8,613 nucleotides of DNA from Collinsella sp. (lineage in GTDB: Bacteria; Actinomycetota; Coriobacteriia; Coriobacteriales; Coriobacteriaceae), in NCBI GenBank assembly GCA_014871605.1, contig WGSQ01000075.1:1-8613 (forward strand), in the 5' to 3' direction. Each line of letters begins with the position of its first letter. Within the stretch, counting starts at the first letter, position 1. The translations under genes were made by a program, and so were the position numbers. Below are positions 6,690 through 8,613 of the stretch, one piece after another. The notes beneath the pieces were generated by a model. It ran no database searches. It had not been told where the DNA came from and saw only the letters and a list, made by a program, of their open reading frames with translations.

Positions 6690-8613
6690 TTACGCATCCT
6701 TGCCGGATGCTTTAACAGCGCCTGCCTTAGCCTTGGGAGCAGCCTTTTTATTGGTTGCCTTCTTGGCCTTGGTCCTAGCCGTAGCCTTGGCAGCGGGCTT
6801 GGCGGTCTTCGCCTTAACCGGAGCCTTCTTGGCAGCCGCGGGCTTGGGCTTTACCGAGGACGTGCGCTTGCGCGTCGCCTTCTTGGGGGCCTCATCCACG
6901 GGCGGCTTATAGCTGCTGGGGCCGCGGCGCTTAAGCACCACGCCTGCCAGGCCGGGCACCTTAATCTCGATGGAGTCCATCTGCCCGTTCCAGGGATAGG
7001 GCTCACTCGAGCAGGTGTGGGGCTCCTCACCGGCGTATCCGCTGCCACCAAACTCGGGACGGTCGGAATCGAAGATGACCTCCCAGTCACCCTCGCGCGG
7101 CACGCCCACGCGGAAGCTCTCGTAGCTCGCAGGGTCAAAGTTGATCAGGATCACCAGATCGTCGTCGATGTCCTCGCCCTGGCGAACAAAGCTCACGATG
7201 GACTGCTTGGAGTTATCCGCATCGATCCAGGTAAAGCCGTCGTCGGTGTAGCCGCGCTCGTACAGGGCGGGCTCGGCGGTGTACAGGTGGTTGAGCGCCT
7301 TGATAAACGCCTGATGATGCTTGTGAGTCTCGTACTCCTCGGTCAGGAACCACTGGATGGACTCGTAGTAGCGCCACTCAATAAACTGGCCGATCTCGTT
7401 GCCCATAAAGTTAAGCTTGGCACCGGGATGCGTCATCTGGTAGAAGGCGAGCGTGCGCAGGCCGGCAAACTGGCGCCACCAGTCGCCCGGCATGCGGCCG
7501 ATGAGCGAGCACTTGCCGTGCACGACCTCGTCGTGGCTCAGCGGACAGATAAAGTTCTCGGTAAAGGCATACATAATGGAGAACGTGAGCAGGCCGTGGT
7601 TGCCGGGGCGCCACGGAAAATCGGTCTGCATGTAGTGCAGGGTGTCGTTCATCCAGCCCATGTCCCACTTGTAGTGGAAGCCCAGGCCGCCGTCCTGCGG
7701 CGGATAGGTCACGAGCGGCCACGCGGTGGACTCCTCGGCCATCATCATCACGTCGGGGTAGTGCGCCTCTACAGCGCAGTTGACCTGACGGATAAACGCG
7801 CTGGCGTCCAGGTCCTCCTCGGTACCGTACTTGTTGAACTTCTTTTGGCCCGGATCGTCGATGCCAAAGTTGAGGTACAGCATGCTGGACACGCCGTCCA
7901 TGCGAATGCCGTCCACGTGGAAGTTCTCGAGCCAGTACAGCACGTTAGAGACCAGGAAGGAGCGGACCTCGCCGCGGGCGAAGTCGAACTTGTGCGTGCC
8001 CCAGTTGGGGTGGATCTCGTGCTCAAACAGCATGTGGCCGTTAAAGGTGGCAAGGCCGTGGGAGTCGGCGCAAAAACCGCCGGGCACCCAGTCCATGATC
8101 ACACCGATGCCCGCCTCGTGGCACGCATCGATAAAGTGCATGAGCTGCTGTGGGTTGCCATAGCGCGACGTTGCAGCATAGTAGCCAGTCGTCTGGTAGC
8201 CCCAGGAGCCATCGAAGGGATGCTCCATAAGCGGCATGACCTCGATATGCGTGTAGCCCATGTCGCGCACGTAGTCCACGAGCTCCACCGACAGGTCGTC
8301 GTAGGTGTAAAACTCGCCGCGCTGCGCGGGGAAGGGATCCATGGGGCCGGGGTAGTTGCCGTACTCGTCCGGCTCGCCCTGCGGTGCGTCGCCGTGGCGC
8401 TTCCACGAGCCAATGTGCACCTCGTAGATGTTAAGGGGCTGCGACATGTGGTTATGGCTCGCACGGCGCTTAAGCCACGCGGCGTCGTTCCACTGGTAGC
8501 CATCGAGGGTCCACAGCACGCTGGCGGTACCCGGAGGGCACTCGGCCTTAAAGGCATACGGATCGGCTTTGCAGAGCTTCTCGCCCTCGTTGGTCTCGAT
8601 GAGATATTTATAG
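6690..8613 (-). CDS. glgB: 1,4-alpha-glucan branching enzyme GlgB, 5' end cut by window edge, with Lys/Ala tail
   Basis: GH13 branching enzyme; cuts an alpha-1,4 chain and rejoins it by an alpha-1,6 bond to build branched glycogen. 640 residues are visible (numbered from the right edge) and no start is in the window. The frame begins within the N-terminal CBM48-like domain (KADPYAFKAECPPGTASVLW), so a modest N-terminal part is missing. Then EVHIGSWKR (64–72), the catalytic barrel with D174 in DWVP, DGIRMDGVSSM with nucleophile D239, MAEES with acid/base E293, and LSHDEVVHGK with H360 and D361. The C-terminal beta-sandwich ends at GVVLKRR near 562. The region I motif reads VPGGF, with Gly179 where E. 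coli GlgB has His340. The last ~66 residues are a tail of about 20 Lys, 3 Arg, 21 Ala and one acidic residue. A GTG at 8519 is internal, not the start. First visible gene of the operon. Confidence 0.96.
   Translation of the reverse strand, partial: YKYLIETNEGEKLCKADPYAFKAECPPGTASVLWTLDGYQWNDAAWLKRRASHNHMSQPLNIYEVHIGSWKRHGDAPQGEPDEYGNYPGPMDPFPAQRGEFYTYDDLSVELVDYVRDMGYTHIEVMPLMEHPFDGSWGYQTTGYYAATSRYGNPQQLMHFIDACHEAGIGVIMDWVPGGFCADSHGLATFNGHMLFEHEIHPNWGTHKFDFARGEVRSFLVSNVLYWLENFHVDGIRMDGVSSMLYLNFGIDDPGQKKFNKYGTEEDLDASAFIRQVNCAVEAHYPDVMMMAEESTAWPLVTYPPQDGGLGFHYKWDMGWMNDTLHYMQTDFPWRPGNHGLLTFSIMYAFTENFICPLSHDEVVHGKCSLIGRMPGDWWRQFAGLRTLAFYQMTHPGAKLNFMGNEIGQFIEWRYYESIQWFLTEEYETHKHHQAFIKALNHLYTAEPALYERGYTDDGFTWIDADNSKQSIVSFVRQGEDIDDDLVILINFDPASYESFRVGVPREGDWEVIFDSDRPEFGGSGYAGEEPHTCSSEPYPWNGQMDSIEIKVPGLAGVVLKRRGPSSYKPPVDEAPKKATRKRTSSVKPKPAAAKKAPVKAKTAKPAAKATARTKAKKATNKKAAPKAKAGAVKASGKDA

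Noticed and set aside
5417..6715. 432-codon open frame on the plus strand
   Set aside because: Antisense to the N-terminal two-thirds of glgP and crossing the spacer; Val/Leu/Ala/Gly-rich composition is typical of a reverse-complement shadow.
6700..6912. Small putative multi-pass membrane protein on the plus strand
   Set aside because: Same artefact, here opposite the Lys/Ala tail of GlgB; its frame ends inside glgB and it has no supporting context.
6690..8519. GTG at 8519 as the glgB start
   Set aside because: The frame stays open to the right edge, and the upstream 31 residues (with KADPYAFKAECPPGTAS) are clearly conserved GlgB sequence, so the gene is cut by the window and not started here.

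Overview
The window holds a glycogen synthesis and breakdown operon. All five genes are on the minus strand, read right to left in the order glgB – glgP – glgC – glgD – glgA. The sequence is GC-rich. GlgD, the non-catalytic partner of GlgC, is typical of Firmicutes-type glycogen loci and is generally absent from mycobacteria and streptomycetes. A GC-rich genome with glgD, plus histone-like Lys/Ala tails on two enzymes, makes a Coriobacteriia member (Collinsella/Olsenella-like gut actinobacterium) my best guess. That is inference, not a database result.

Layout from high to low coordinate: glgB (branching enzyme) enters from the right edge without its N-terminus and ends at 6690. A 94-base spacer with several inverted repeats follows. 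glgP (glycogen phosphorylase) occupies 6595–4169. A 108-base spacer holds a 9-bp stem hairpin and a possible 8-codon leader ORF overlapping the glgC start. glgC (ADP-glucose pyrophosphorylase, 4060–2912) and glgD (2907–1780) are tightly coupled, 4 bases apart. An 89-base spacer carries a 10-bp stem hairpin. glgA (glycogen synthase) begins at 1690 and runs off the left edge. No gap exceeds 300 bases, and I found no tRNA, rRNA, CRISPR or mobile element.

The genes form a complete cycle. GlgC/GlgD make ADP-glucose from glucose-1-phosphate and ATP, GlgA extends alpha-1,4 chains, GlgB adds alpha-1,6 branches, and GlgP releases glucose-1-phosphate.

The pathway is well known; the oddities are in the details. 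GlgB has Gly where the GH13 region I histidine is expected (E. coli GlgB VPGHF, here VPGGF). GlgB and GlgA both end in long Lys/Ala-rich low-complexity tails, and the GlgA tail runs from acidic to basic. The three loose gene junctions each carry a GC-rich hairpin, while the glgC–glgD junction does not. I found no convincing wholly new system.
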